A DNA stretch of 64,000 bases from Acidovorax sp. Root219 (GCF_001428665.1 NZ_LMIJ01000046.1:347-64346); one strand, 5' to 3'; counted from the first letter of the stretch, positions 1 through 11,681 are shown. Made by a program: numbers and translations. Notes: generated by a model not told the origin, from the sequence alone.

Positions 1-54
1 ACCCTCAACAAAGGCACGCCTCATCAAAGCGAAGCGACACCCAAAGCCAAATAA

Positions 55-912
55 TCAAAAAACCCGCGCCATCACAACATGCGCAATCCCAGCCTCCTCA
101 TAAGACTCCCCCACCACAGCAAACCCCGCCCTCCGGTAAAACCCCTCCGCATTGCCCTGCGCATGCAACTGCACCTCCCGGTCCCCACGAGCCCGCGAAG
201 CATCCACCAACGCATCCAATAACTTGCGCCCCCACCGCGTCCCCCGCACCGACCGGTCCACCGCCAACCGCCCAATGCGCCCAACACCCGGCGCCTCCTG
301 CAACAGCCGCCCCGCCGCAATCGGCTGCCCCAGCCGGTTGTAGACCACCGCATGGCGCGCAGTGGCATCGAGCGCATCGGCCTCGATCTCGGCGGGAATG
401 CCCTGCTCTGTGACGAACACGGCAGTGCGCAAGCGGCCCGCATCACGGCCCAGCGCATTCCAGTCGCCGGTCCTGACCTCGGCCGTGTCCTCCCCGGCTT
501 CGAAGGCGGTGACGATGTCGCGCAGCGCCTGGGGCACAGGCCGCGACTTCTGCGCCACCGGATCGGCGAACACGTAGACCAGCTCGCCCGAGACCAGCAG
601 CCGGTCGCCACTGAAAATGCCTGCCTCGAACAGGCACGAGGAATTGCCCACGCGCGCGCAGCGCATGCCCACGTCCAGCGTGTCGTCCATGCGCGCCGAG
701 GCGTGGTATTCGAGGCTCGCCTTCTTCACGAACAGCTCGCCGTCGAGCGCGTGCATGCTGGCCTCGTAGGGCAAGGCCAGGGCGCGCCAGTATTCGGACA
801 TGGCGTTGTCGATGTACATCAGGTAGTGGCCGTTGAACACGATCTTCTGCATGTCCACTTCGGCCCAGCGCACCCGAAGGCGATGGAAACAACGGAAATC
901 ACGGCGTTGCAT
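55..912 (-). CDS. YbgC-like acyl-CoA thioesterase fused to a GNAT acetyltransferase
   Basis: A 285-residue protein with two domains. Residues about 5-137 form a hotdog thioesterase of the YbgC/4-hydroxybenzoyl-CoA type, with the signature WAEVDMQKIVFNGHYL (catalytic Asp20) that hydrolyses acyl-CoA. Residues about 150-285 form a GNAT N-acetyltransferase with the acetyl-CoA loop RLAVDRSVRGTRWGRKLL at 215-232 and a closing FYRRAGF. I chose the ATG at 912 because the hotdog fold starts right after it; the longer frame only adds a low-quality extension overlapping the upstream gene. It lies 10 nt behind the esterase gene at 923-1891 and is probably co-transcribed with it. Both folds use CoA thioesters, so the fusion may couple acyl transfer and hydrolysis, but the substrate is unknown. 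The domain assignments are solid; the role is not. Confidence 0.88.
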   Translation of the reverse strand: MQRRDFRCFHRLRVRWAEVDMQKIVFNGHYLMYIDNAMSEYWRALALPYEASMHALDGELFVKKASLEYHASARMDDTLDVGMRCARVGNSSCLFEAGIFSGDRLLVSGELVYVFADPVAQKSRPVPQALRDIVTAFEAGEDTAEVRTGDWNALGRDAGRLRTAVFVTEQGIPAEIEADALDATARHAVVYNRLGQPIAAGRLLQEAPGVGRIGRLAVDRSVRGTRWGRKLLDALVDASRARGDREVQLHAQGNAEGFYRRAGFAVVGESYEEAGIAHVVMARVF

Positions 913-922
913 AGTTTGTGTC

Positions 923-1891
923 TCACTCCAATTGAAAAGCGTTGCGCAGCGCGCGCGCCGCGTCGGCATGGGCCTGGCGCGCCTCGGGTATGGCGCGGCC
1001 CATCTTGATGAATTCGTGCGTCACACCGCGGTAGATCTCCAGGTCCACCGCCACGCCGGCGGCGCGCAGCTTGTCGGCATAGTCCACGCCCTCGTCCACC
1101 AGCGGATCGCACTCGGCCAGTCCCATCCACACCGGGGCCACGCCGTCCACATCATCGGCATGCAAGGGCGCAAAACGCCAGTCCTCGCGCTGCCCGCGGG
1201 TGGTGACGTACTGGCCGAAGAACCAGGTGATGGCCGGCTCGTCCAGCACTAGGCCACTCGCAAAGCGGGTGTGCGAGGGTGTGTCCTGGTGCGCCGCGCA
1301 GCCCGGGTAGATCAGCAGCTGCAGTGCCAGCGGCAGGCCCGCATCGCGCGCCAGGATGGCGCTCACCGTGGCCAGCGTGCCGCCGGCGCTGTCGCCACCC
1401 ACGGCGATGCGCGCCGGGTCGGCGCCCAGGCGGGTGGCATTGGCGTGCAGCCAGGCCAGAGCGTCCCAGGCGTCGTTGGTGGCGGTGGGAAAGCGGTGCT
1501 CGGGCGCCAGCCGGTAATCAAGCGACACCACCATGCAGCCCGCAAGCCGCGCCAGTTCCCGGCACAGAATGTCGTGCGTAGCGATGCTGCCGATGGTGAA
1601 ACCGCCGCCATGGGTGTACAGCAGCACGGGCAGCGGGCCCGCGTCCTGCGGTGAGGGGGCGTACAGGCGCGCAGGCAGCGGATGGCCGTCGCGTGCAGGG
1701 ATGGAGAAGTCCTCCACGCGGGGCAGAACGGGCTTGGGGATCTCCAGCACGTCGGCACCGGCCGCATAGGCGGTGCGCGCGTCCTGCGGGGTGCGGGTGT
1801 ACAGCGGCGGGTGGCCCGCACGCGCCATGCGTTCGAGCACGCTGCGCATCTGGGGGGTCAGGCGATTGGCGTGGATGTGCAGATCGGTCAA
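923..1891 (-). CDS. Alpha/beta hydrolase, hormone-sensitive-lipase (HSL) family esterase
   Basis: A cytoplasmic esterase of 322 residues. The HSL-family oxyanion motif HGGG is at 94-97, the nucleophile elbow GDSAGG at 166-171 (Ser168), the acid in ECDPL (Asp262) and the base in THEF (His292). The triad is therefore complete, and hydrolysis of short-chain acyl esters is expected. The frame opens with TTG at 1891; an ATG at 1849 (residue 15) is the alternative, but HSL proteins usually keep the LTPQ...VLERMA helix that starts just before it. It is first in a two-gene leftward unit with the thioesterase-GNAT fusion. There is no signal peptide. Confidence 0.9.
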   Translation of the reverse strand: MTDLHIHANRLTPQMRSVLERMARAGHPPLYTRTPQDARTAYAAGADVLEIPKPVLPRVEDFSIPARDGHPLPARLYAPSPQDAGPLPVLLYTHGGGFTIGSIATHDILCRELARLAGCMVVSLDYRLAPEHRFPTATNDAWDALAWLHANATRLGADPARIAVGGDSAGGTLATVSAILARDAGLPLALQLLIYPGCAAHQDTPSHTRFASGLVLDEPAITWFFGQYVTTRGQREDWRFAPLHADDVDGVAPVWMGLAECDPLVDEGVDYADKLRAAGVAVDLEIYRGVTHEFIKMGRAIPEARQAHADAARALRNAFQLE

Positions 1892-2096
1892 AGGGCAAAC
1901 TCGCTCAATTTCAAAAAAGGCAGGGACGAATCTACCCGAACGCCCTGCACCCTGCCGCAGCGCCCTGAAAAGCCGGCCACGCCGTTGTCACGGAGGTGAC
2001 GAAAAAAGCGGCATCCATGAGGGTTTGCTTCAGGGCCATGCCGCCCCCTGGGTTGTAAAGTCGATAGCCATCCTCCACGCAATTTCCCGCAACGCC

Positions 2097-3233
2097 ATGG
2101 CCTTCATCTACTACGTCACCCAGATCCAGTTCGAGTTCGGCGCCGTGAAGCTGCTCCAGCAGGAATGCGAGCGCGTGGGCATCACCCGCCCGCTGGTCGT
2201 GACGGACCCTGGGGTCAAGGCCGCCGGCGTGCTGCAAAAGGCGCTCGATGCGCTCGCGGGCCTGCCCGTGGCGGTGTTCGACCAGACTCCGGCCAACCCT
2301 ACCGAGGCCGCCGTGCGCGCCGCAGTGGAGGTGTACAAACGCGAGGGCTGCGATGGCCTGATCGCCGTGGGCGGCGGCTCGGCCATCGACTGCGCCAAGG
2401 GCATCGCGATCGCTGCCACGCACGAAGGCCCGCTCACGCACTACGCCACCATCGAAGGCGGCTCGCCGCGCATCACCGAGCGCGCCGCGCCGCTGATCGC
2501 CGTGCCCACCACCAGCGGCACCGGCAGCGAGGTGGCGCGCGGCGCCATCATCATCGTGGACGACCACCGCAAGCTCGGCTTTCACTCCTGGAACCTGGTG
2601 CCCAGGACGGCCATCTGCGACCCCGAACTCACCCTGGGCCTGCCGCCCGCGCTCACTGCGGCCACCGGCATGGATGCCATCGCGCACTGCATGGAGACTT
2701 TCATGTCGGCCGCCTTCAACCCGCCGGCCGACGGCATTGCCCTGGACGGCCTCACGCGCGGCTGGGCGAACATCGAGCCGGCTACGCGCAACGGCAGCGA
2801 CCGCGATGCGCGCCTGCACATGATGAGCGCCAGCATGCAGGGCGCCATGGCCTTCCAGAAGGGCCTGGGTGCCGTGCATTCGCTGAGCCACAGCCTGGGC
2901 GGCGTGAACCCGCGCCTGCACCATGGCACGCTCAACGCCATGTTCCTGCCCGCCGTGGTGCGCTTCAATGCCGGGGCCGAATCCGTGCAGAAGGACAAGC
3001 GCCTGGAACGCATGGCCCATGCCATGGGCCTGGCCAGCGCAGGCGACATCCCCGAAGCCATCCGCGACATGAACGCCCGCCTGGGCCTGCCCACGGGCCT
3101 GGCGGCCATGGGCGTGACCGAAAGCATGTTCGACGACATCATCAAGGGTGCGATGGCCGACCACTGCCACAAGACCAACCCGCGCATCGCCACGCCCGAG
3201 GAATACCGGGACATGCTCACGCAGTCGCTCTGA
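2097..3233 (+). CDS. Iron-containing alcohol dehydrogenase
   Basis: A group III (Fe-dependent) alcohol dehydrogenase of 378 residues that interconverts an alcohol and an aldehyde with NAD(P). The dinucleotide-binding loop GGGS is at 92-95, PTTSGTGSEV follows at about 137-146, and the metal ligands are Asp193, His197 (GMDAIAHCMETF), His261 (GAVHSLSHSLGG) and His275/276 (HHGTLNA). The frame is open further upstream, but family homology begins at MAFIYYVTQIQFEFG, so the ATG at 2097 was chosen. The set of ligands is complete, so it should be active. Which alcohol it uses cannot be read from the sequence; 4-hydroxybutyrate dehydrogenase-type and butanol dehydrogenase-type enzymes are the nearest families. 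It stands alone, divergent from the esterase unit. Confidence 0.93.
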   Translation: MAFIYYVTQIQFEFGAVKLLQQECERVGITRPLVVTDPGVKAAGVLQKALDALAGLPVAVFDQTPANPTEAAVRAAVEVYKREGCDGLIAVGGGSAIDCAKGIAIAATHEGPLTHYATIEGGSPRITERAAPLIAVPTTSGTGSEVARGAIIIVDDHRKLGFHSWNLVPRTAICDPELTLGLPPALTAATGMDAIAHCMETFMSAAFNPPADGIALDGLTRGWANIEPATRNGSDRDARLHMMSASMQGAMAFQKGLGAVHSLSHSLGGVNPRLHHGTLNAMFLPAVVRFNAGAESVQKDKRLERMAHAMGLASAGDIPEAIRDMNARLGLPTGLAAMGVTESMFDDIIKGAMADHCHKTNPRIATPEEYRDMLTQSL

Positions 3234-3566
3234 CGCCTTCAGCAGCCCGCCCGGCGGCCGGCAAACCAGGTCCGCAGCCGCCTGCCAGCCCCACGGCGGC
3301 CTCCCCCATACGGGCGGGGCACAGACAGCGCCCGTGCAGCTAAACTGCGAGCTGTCAAACAATAATTAACAAAGTAATTAACGGACCGGCGCCGCAGGGC
3401 GCCGTGGGCCGTTGCCACTGCTGAGCGAGGCGGCATGCATGGTGGAGTGCATGGCCGGCACGCGGGCCGGGCTGTCGGCTGTGCCACCGGAAACGGGCGG
3501 GCGCTCGCCGCTGGCGATCCCGCGCGCTCTTTCATCCAATCCATGAAATGACCGGCTGATCCATCC
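3234..3566. other. Intergenic region, 333 bases, no gene
   Basis: I see no convincing coding sequence here. The region is G+C rich except for a short AT-rich island around 3355-3383 that carries a direct repeat (listed separately). It presumably holds the 3' end signals of the alcohol dehydrogenase gene and the promoter of the GGDEF-EAL gene starting at 3567. A short GGCGCC...GGCGCC inverted repeat lies just after the island, but without a T-run I do not call it a terminator. Confidence 0.6.
3363..3382. repeat. 8-bp direct repeat TAATTAAC, 12-bp period
   Basis: Two perfect copies of TAATTAAC separated by AAAG sit in the only AT-rich patch of this intergenic region, 185 bases ahead of the GGDEF-EAL gene. 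The 12-bp period is close to one helical turn, so a tandem regulator site or promoter element is possible. No known box was recognised. Confidence 0.5.
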
Positions 3567-6422
3567 ATGCGCGCAGAAAAATTCAGGGCCTGGCTGACAC
3601 AGGGAACCATTCCCCGGCTGTACCTCGCGATCCTGGTGATCATCGTGGCGGTCGTGGCCGTGCGCTACCAGCAACTGGTGTCGTTGGAGGAGGAGGAAGC
3701 CAACGACCGTGCCGTGGCCGAACTCGCGCGCGTGGGCGACAGCCTGCTGCCCACCCTGGTGGCCCTGGACCCAGCGAACCGCGAGTCGGCCGCCCGCGTG
3801 CTGCAGGCCACACCCACGCGCTTCGGCCCGGCCGTGCAGTCGCTGCTGTGGCAGGTCCCAGGCCAGGCGCCCCTGCAATGGACCGCGCCCCCCGTGGCCA
3901 TGCAGGCCCCTGCGTGGTTTGCCCAGGTCCTGGACATCACCCCGCCCACGCAGCGCTTCGGCCAGGCGTTTGCGGACGGTCGCACCGGCGTGCTCACGGT
4001 CACCGCCGATCCCGGCATCCTGGTGGACCGGGTCTGGAAGACGGTGGTGGTGCAGGCCCGCATCTCGGCGCTGAACATCTTCACCATCCTGTTCCTGCTG
4101 ACCCTGATCCTGCGCGCCAACGCCCGCATGCTGCGCCGCCTGACCGAGGCTACGGACCGCTTCCGCCAAGGGCACCTGGACACGCGCATGGACATCAAGG
4201 GCACCCTGGAATCGCGGGCGGTGGCCAACACTTTCAACGACATGGCGGGCAAGGTGCAGTCGCTGGTGCACTCGCTGCGCGAGACGCAGCAACTGCAGAG
4301 CGAGCAACTGCACTTCACGCGCCAGCTCATCGACGCCCTGCCCCTGCCGGTGTTCGTGCGCGAGGCGGACGGCACCTTCGTCGATGCCAACCGCGCCTGG
4401 CAACGGCTGTTCCAGAACGGCGACCCCGGCCTGCCGGGCCAGGGCATGTTCCCGGGCCTCACGGCGCCGCACCTGCTCTCACCCGCACAGTCCCGGCAAC
4501 TGGCCATGTCGCAGGACAACGAGGTGCTGGTGCAGCCCCCCGGCCAACTGGCACGCACCATGGCCTACTATGAAGCGCCCTTCACCAGCACGAACGGCGC
4601 CGTGGCCGGCACCGTGGGCACGCTGGTGGACATCACCGAGCGCAAACGCGCCGAGCAGGCACTGCGCAACGAGAAGGACCGCGCCGAAGTCACGCTGGCC
4701 TCCATCGGCGATGGCGTGATCACCACCGACCTGGCCGGTTGCATCGAGACCATCAACGAGGCGGCCCAGCTCATGACCGGCTACACCGCCGATCAGGCCG
4801 TGGGTGAACTGCTGGACGACGTGTTCCGGCTGTACGAGGAGCCCGCGAGCCAGGCGGCCGGCCGTGCCACCGGGGAACAGGTCCATGCCAACGCCCATCG
4901 CCCGGCCATGCAGGAAGTGCTGCTGCACCGCTCGGGCGAGCGCTACGCCATCGAGTACACCGCATCGGCCATCCGCCAGGGCAGCGGGCGCGCATCGGGC
5001 TGCGTGCTGGTGTTCCGCGATGTGACCGAGGCCAGCCACCTGCGCCACCAGATCTCCTGGCATGCGCGGCACGATGGCCTGACCGGCCTGCTCAACCGCG
5101 CCGCCCTGGCCGAGCGGCTCACGCACGCCCTGTTCGTGACGGGCCGCAGCCCCACCCTGCTGGCCGTGTGCATGCTGGACCTGGACCATTTCCAGGGCAT
5201 CAACGACGCCCACGGCCACCGCATGGGCGACCGCCTGCTCAAGGAGGTAGCCCAACGCCTGAACGCCTTTGCCACCGGCAGCAATGCCGCGGCGCGCCTG
5301 GGGGGTGACGAGTTCGTGCTGCTGCTCAACCACCAGACCGACGTGCCCGCCATCGAAGAGCATGTGCACCAGCTCATGCAACAGCTTGCCGCGCCCTATG
5401 CCATCGACGACCGCCTGCTGCACACCACCGCCAGCGTGGGCGTGGCCGTGTTCCCGCAGGACGACGTGAACCCCGACACCCTGCTGCGCCAGGCCGACCA
5501 GGCCATGTGCCAGGCCAAGCGCTCGGGCCGCAACCGCATGCACCTGTTCGACGTGCAGCTCGACCACGCGGTGCAGACCCAGCATTCGCAGCAGACCCGG
5601 GTGGCCCAGGGGCTGCAGGCCGGCGAGATGCGCCTGTACTACCAGCCCAAGGTGAACCTGCGCACCGGCGAGGTGCTGGGCATGGAAGCACTGCTGCGCT
5701 GGCAGCACCCGGAGCAGGGCCTGCTCGGACCCCAGCATGTGCTGCCCCTGCTGGAAGATGTGGAGGTGGTGGCCGAACTCGGCGAATGGGTGCTCAAGGA
5801 AGCGCTGGCTCAGATGCGGCAGTGGAGCCTGGCGGGTGTGCAGTGGGAGGTCAGCGTGAACATCGCTGCACAGCACTTTCACCGCCCCGACTTCGTGGAC
5901 CGGCTCAAGGACCTGCTGCTGACCTGCCCGGAAGTGTCCCCCGCCCGGCTGGAACTCGAGATCCTGGAATCCGCCGCGCTGCAGGACATGCAGTACATGC
6001 GCAGCATGATGCACAGCTGCCAGGCACTGGGCGTGCGCTTCGCGCTCGACGACTTCGGCACGGGTTTCTCGTCGCTGTCCTACCTCAAACGCCTGCCGGC
6101 GGAAACCATCAAGATCGACCAGTCTTTCGTGCACGGCATCCTGCACGACGAGGACGACCTGACCCTGGTCAACGCCATCATCACCCTGGCCCGGGCCTTC
6201 AACCGCCACGTGATCGCCGAAGGCGTGGAAACGCAGGCCCATGGCGAGAAACTGCTGGCGCTGGGCTGCGAGCGGGCCCAGGGCTTCGGCATTGCGCCCC
6301 CTATGCCCGCGCACGAGGTGCTGGCCTGGACCCGGGCCTACGAGCAACGCCACCTCCAGCAGACTGCAGCGGCCCGGCCGGCCAGCATGGTCACGCCTTC
6401 TACCCCCACACCTGCCCGCTGA
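3567..6422 (+). CDS. Membrane GGDEF-EAL protein with HAMP and two PAS domains (c-di-GMP turnover)
   Basis: A 951-residue inner-membrane sensor. A transmembrane helix at about 17-34 and a second at about 172-190 bracket a periplasmic segment. HAMP (about 190-235), PAS (about 250-360), a second PAS (about 370-490), GGDEF and EAL follow. The cyclase signature LGGDEF is intact at 579-583. The phosphodiesterase signature MEALLRW is at 706-712, and DDFGTGFSSL and EGVET are also present, so both catalytic domains look competent. The inhibitory I-site RxxD before GGDEF is not preserved (SNAA in its place), which suggests no product feedback on the cyclase. A low-complexity tail of Ser, Thr and Pro ends the protein. 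It is monocistronic and converges on the patatin-like gene. The periplasmic signal is unknown. Confidence 0.95.
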   Translation: MRAEKFRAWLTQGTIPRLYLAILVIIVAVVAVRYQQLVSLEEEEANDRAVAELARVGDSLLPTLVALDPANRESAARVLQATPTRFGPAVQSLLWQVPGQAPLQWTAPPVAMQAPAWFAQVLDITPPTQRFGQAFADGRTGVLTVTADPGILVDRVWKTVVVQARISALNIFTILFLLTLILRANARMLRRLTEATDRFRQGHLDTRMDIKGTLESRAVANTFNDMAGKVQSLVHSLRETQQLQSEQLHFTRQLIDALPLPVFVREADGTFVDANRAWQRLFQNGDPGLPGQGMFPGLTAPHLLSPAQSRQLAMSQDNEVLVQPPGQLARTMAYYEAPFTSTNGAVAGTVGTLVDITERKRAEQALRNEKDRAEVTLASIGDGVITTDLAGCIETINEAAQLMTGYTADQAVGELLDDVFRLYEEPASQAAGRATGEQVHANAHRPAMQEVLLHRSGERYAIEYTASAIRQGSGRASGCVLVFRDVTEASHLRHQISWHARHDGLTGLLNRAALAERLTHALFVTGRSPTLLAVCMLDLDHFQGINDAHGHRMGDRLLKEVAQRLNAFATGSNAAARLGGDEFVLLLNHQTDVPAIEEHVHQLMQQLAAPYAIDDRLLHTTASVGVAVFPQDDVNPDTLLRQADQAMCQAKRSGRNRMHLFDVQLDHAVQTQHSQQTRVAQGLQAGEMRLYYQPKVNLRTGEVLGMEALLRWQHPEQGLLGPQHVLPLLEDVEVVAELGEWVLKEALAQMRQWSLAGVQWEVSVNIAAQHFHRPDFVDRLKDLLLTCPEVSPARLELEILESAALQDMQYMRSMMHSCQALGVRFALDDFGTGFSSLSYLKRLPAETIKIDQSFVHGILHDEDDLTLVNAIITLARAFNRHVIAEGVETQAHGEKLLALGCERAQGFGIAPPMPAHEVLAWTRAYEQRHLQQTAAARPASMVTPSTPTPAR

Positions 6423-6443
6423 GCAGACCCGAGGCAGGGCTGG

Positions 6444-7559
6444 CTACAGTGCCTGCACGGCCCCCATATCGGGCCGGTGCAACCACTCGGCCAGCTCATC
6501 GGCCAGTTGCTGGCTGGCCCCCGTGGCGGCCAGCCAGGCTTTGGCGCGGCCCGTGCTGTCGGTGCCGTAGTGCGTGAAGTCGTTGCGGTCAGGCAGCTTG
6601 CCGTGTGGCAGCGTTCGCACCCATTCGGGGTGCGGCGACAGCACCACCATGGAGTCGAGCGCCGCAGTGGAGCCGTGCCGCCACTTGAGCCCCTTGTCCA
6701 GCCAGCCGGGCACCACCTGGTGCTGGAAATGGGGGTACAGCACCAGGCCCCCGGCCCCTGCGGGTGCCAGGTGGTAGCCCATGTGCAGGTGGTAGTCGGT
6801 GATGCCGCCATCCCAATAGGCGCCGCGCGGGGCGCCAGGAATGTCGTGCACGGCCTGCAGCACGAAGGGGATCGAACAACTGGCCTGCAGCGCGGGCATG
6901 AAGTTCTGCGCCGTGAGCTGTACCTGGCGTGTGCGGAAATCCGCCGTGCCGAATGGCAGCGCCGCGCCACCCGGGGCGGGGGCCGCGGCATCAGGGGACG
7001 AGAACACCACCCGCTCCAGCCACGCGCCCAGGGCCTTGCGATGCACCGTGTTGGTCAGAAAGGCGCCCAGGTAACCCAGCGGCGTGCCCACCCTGTGCTC
7101 GCGTGCCAGTACATGCCGGCCGCGCGAGGTGACGATGTGCAGGTGAAAGCGTGGGTGGCTCAGCACCTCGGCCACCCGCCCACCATAAAAGGCCTGCAGG
7201 TTCTGGCCAAAGCGTTCGCTCACATGGGACGCCGGGGGGCGCTTCTTGCCCGGGGGCAGCTCATAGCTCTGGTGGATGTAGTCGTGCTCCAGCCGCTCGA
7301 AGGCGGCCACCGACGACCCCAGGCAAGCCGTGGCCATGCGCCAGGCCCCGATGGAGGCGCCCACCAGGTGCACCGGCTGGCTGGAACCGGTCAGCCAATC
7401 GCCGAAAAGGAAGCGGTCCAGCGGCCCCAGGATCAGCCCCTTGGGGCCGCCGGCCGCAGCCGGGATCACGCGCACGTCGCCCGGTTGCAGGCCATGTTGT
7501 TCGAGGTGCTGGCGGGCGCGCGGGCCCGCATGGATGCGCAGTGCTTTCATGCCCGGCAT
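6444..7559 (-). CDS. Patatin-like phospholipase family protein
   Basis: About 371 residues. The patatin nucleophile elbow GASIG is present around residue 68 and the catalytic-dyad DGG occurs in YWDGGITDYH; together they define a Ser-Asp acyl hydrolase. The phospholipid or lysophospholipid substrate is inferred from the family. No signal peptide is visible. The ATG at 7559 is chosen because it follows the stop of the HDOD gene closely (17 nt); an in-frame ATG at 7550 is equally possible. The gene sits behind the HDOD gene on the same strand and may be co-transcribed. Confidence 0.85.
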   Translation of the reverse strand: MPGMKALRIHAGPRARQHLEQHGLQPGDVRVIPAAAGGPKGLILGPLDRFLFGDWLTGSSQPVHLVGASIGAWRMATACLGSSVAAFERLEHDYIHQSYELPPGKKRPPASHVSERFGQNLQAFYGGRVAEVLSHPRFHLHIVTSRGRHVLAREHRVGTPLGYLGAFLTNTVHRKALGAWLERVVFSSPDAAAPAPGGAALPFGTADFRTRQVQLTAQNFMPALQASCSIPFVLQAVHDIPGAPRGAYWDGGITDYHLHMGYHLAPAGAGGLVLYPHFQHQVVPGWLDKGLKWRHGSTAALDSMVVLSPHPEWVRTLPHGKLPDRNDFTHYGTDSTGRAKAWLAATGASQQLADELAEWLHRPDMGAVQAL

Positions 7560-7576
7560 TGTCCCAGAGCGAAGGC

Positions 7577-8407
7577 TCAGACCACGTAATCTGCGGCGGC
7601 CTCGGGGCGCACGTTCCAGTCGATGGGGTCCTGCTGCAGCACCATGTCGATATCGAGCCCCAGCACCAGCCCCACTTCGCCCGGGAAGGAGACAGCCAGT
7701 TCGTTCTCGTTGAGCCCCGCCTCGCGCGCGCGGGCGCGCCAAGAGGCCAGATGGATCACGCCCGCCAGCGGCTCGTAGGCCTTGTTCTCGAAAGGCGCGT
7801 CCTGGTACTGCAGGGCGTCCACCACCACCTCGGGCAATTGCCAGCGCCGGGCCAGCCCCGCGGACACATTGGCGTAGCAGTAACCGAAGATGCGCTGCTC
7901 CACCTTGCTGCGGCGCATGTCCAGGGGCGGCACCAGGGTGTTGACCGAATGGGCCTTCTCAGGGTCGGCCAGGTGGATCACGAGCTCGCCCAGGCCGTGC
8001 AGCAGGCCGGCCGTGTAGGCCGCGATCTGGTCATGGTGCACCAGGCCCGCGAGCGAGCGCGAGAGCTTGGCGGTGTTCAGGCTGTAGCGCCAGAACTGCT
8101 GCATGTTGATCCCGGGCACGGAGCGCGAGGTGGTGCCCAGGGGCGCCGAGGTGACCAGCGTGCGCAACTGGCCGGTGCCCAGCAAGGCCAGGGCCTGGGG
8201 GATGCCCGCGATCTGGCGCGGCATCTGGAAGGCGGGGGAGTTGGCGAGTTCGAGCAGACGCGCGGCCAGGGCCGGGTCGGTGCCGAAGAGCTGGTTCATG
8301 CGCCGCAGGCTGGGCTCGGGCTGGGCCAGCTCGCTCATCAGCAGCGCAACGGTGCGCGGCAGGCTGGGCAGGGCCGCCGGCTGGGCCAGCAGGGCATTCA
8401 ACTCCAT
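7577..8407 (-). CDS. HDOD domain signalling protein
   Basis: The 276 residues form a single HDOD domain, a catalytically dead relative of HD phosphohydrolases. The opening LPSLPRTVALLMSEL and the core YTAGLLHGLGELVIHLA are typical. HDOD proteins in proteobacteria act in signalling, often with c-di-GMP or chemotaxis modules; the partner here is unknown. It is first in a possible two-gene unit with the patatin-like gene. Confidence 0.9.
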   Translation of the reverse strand: MELNALLAQPAALPSLPRTVALLMSELAQPEPSLRRMNQLFGTDPALAARLLELANSPAFQMPRQIAGIPQALALLGTGQLRTLVTSAPLGTTSRSVPGINMQQFWRYSLNTAKLSRSLAGLVHHDQIAAYTAGLLHGLGELVIHLADPEKAHSVNTLVPPLDMRRSKVEQRIFGYCYANVSAGLARRWQLPEVVVDALQYQDAPFENKAYEPLAGVIHLASWRARAREAGLNENELAVSFPGEVGLVLGLDIDMVLQQDPIDWNVRPEAAADYVV

Positions 8408-8528
8408 GGGTGATCGGGCGTCTGGTGGGACAAGCGGCGATTATGGCGCTGCCCGTACCAACAGCCCATCACCCATTTTGTCCATGCAGTCTAACCTGCA
8501 CGGGCGGTTGCGGTGGCCGCATCAACGG

Positions 8529-10901
<2,373 letters not shown>

Positions 10902-11015
10902 GGGTGGGCAAACTCTCTGAAACTCGAAAAAATACGCGAAGCGCGGGAGTTTGCCACAGCCACTTTTGGTAACAGCCCGGGCAACGCCCTGGCTTACCCT
11001 CGGAAATGCCGGAGC

Positions 11016-11139
11016 TTCTTAGAGCGGCTAACAAAACTCAGCGAAGCGGTTCTGGCTAGGCGCTGCTTCGCAGGCAGTACGAGCAGTACGACAAGACGCT
11101 GCAACGCCGCCAGAAGAGGTTTGTTAGCCGCTCTTAGAA
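11016..11139. repeat. 124-bp element bounded by 24-bp imperfect inverted repeats
   Basis: The left arm (11016-11039) and the right arm (11116-11139) match in 22 of 24 positions when one is reverse-complemented; the shared core is AGAGCGGCTAACAAA. Between them lie GC-rich sequence, a partial internal inverted repeat around GCGAAGC...GCTTCGC, and a short direct repeat (AGTACGAGCAGTACGA). No open reading frame spans it. The structure fits a miniature inverted-repeat (MITE-like) or bacterial intergenic repeat element between tex and the next gene. No second copy was noticed in this window. Confidence 0.75.
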
Positions 11140-11184
11140 TGCAGGGACCACGCCGCTCGCCAGATCCGCACGCCCTCTCCCTCC

Positions 11185-11589
11185 ATGAAGCCTGTCCCCT
11201 TCCCCGTCCGCACGGAGTGCCCGCCTGGCGCCTGTGTCTGCGACCGGGACGCCCTGCTCCAGGCCCCCGATGGCGACACGCGCATCCTGCAGCTGACCCA
11301 GACCGAGGAAAAGAAGCTGCTCACCCGGCTCGAGGGCATCACCAGCCTGGCTGACCTGCGCCGCATGCAGGAGCGCATGGAACAGCAGCTCGGCATCCGC
11401 ATCACCGTCACACCGAGCCCCAACGAAGTGCGCACCCTGCGTGGTATCGCCATCCTGGTGCACGAGCAGCCCGGCCTGTGCCGCAAGACGCGCCAGTCCA
11501 TTCCGGCCGCGATCAAGAAGGGCATGGACCAGCGCCCCGAGATTGCCTACGAGTTGCTGGACGAGGGCGGCCTGTTCTCCAGCCCGTGA
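11185..11589 (+). CDS. Conserved hypothetical protein with an N-terminal Cys cluster
   Basis: A 134-residue protein that I do not recognise. It has a short cysteine cluster near the N-terminus (ECPPGACVCDRDALL), a Glu/Arg-rich helical middle (LTRLEGITSLADLRRMQERME) and a basic C-terminal half ending in ELLDEGGLFSSP. It is codon-biased like its neighbours and has a clear reading frame, so it is probably real. The three clustered Cys could bind metal. It lies 92 nt ahead of the antiporter gene; co-transcription is possible. Confidence 0.7.
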   Translation: MKPVPFPVRTECPPGACVCDRDALLQAPDGDTRILQLTQTEEKKLLTRLEGITSLADLRRMQERMEQQLGIRITVTPSPNEVRTLRGIAILVHEQPGLCRKTRQSIPAAIKKGMDQRPEIAYELLDEGGLFSSP

Positions 11590-11681
11590 GGGGCCTTCCC
11601 CACGCCTTGCAGGGCGCAGGATGACGCTACCATCTCCTTACCCCGCGTTTCGTTCCCTCTTGTTGTTGTCCCGGAGTCCCC

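Noticed and set aside
1..54. Possible end of another gene at the left edge
   Set aside because: No frame with a credible product can be followed from the edge; too short to judge.
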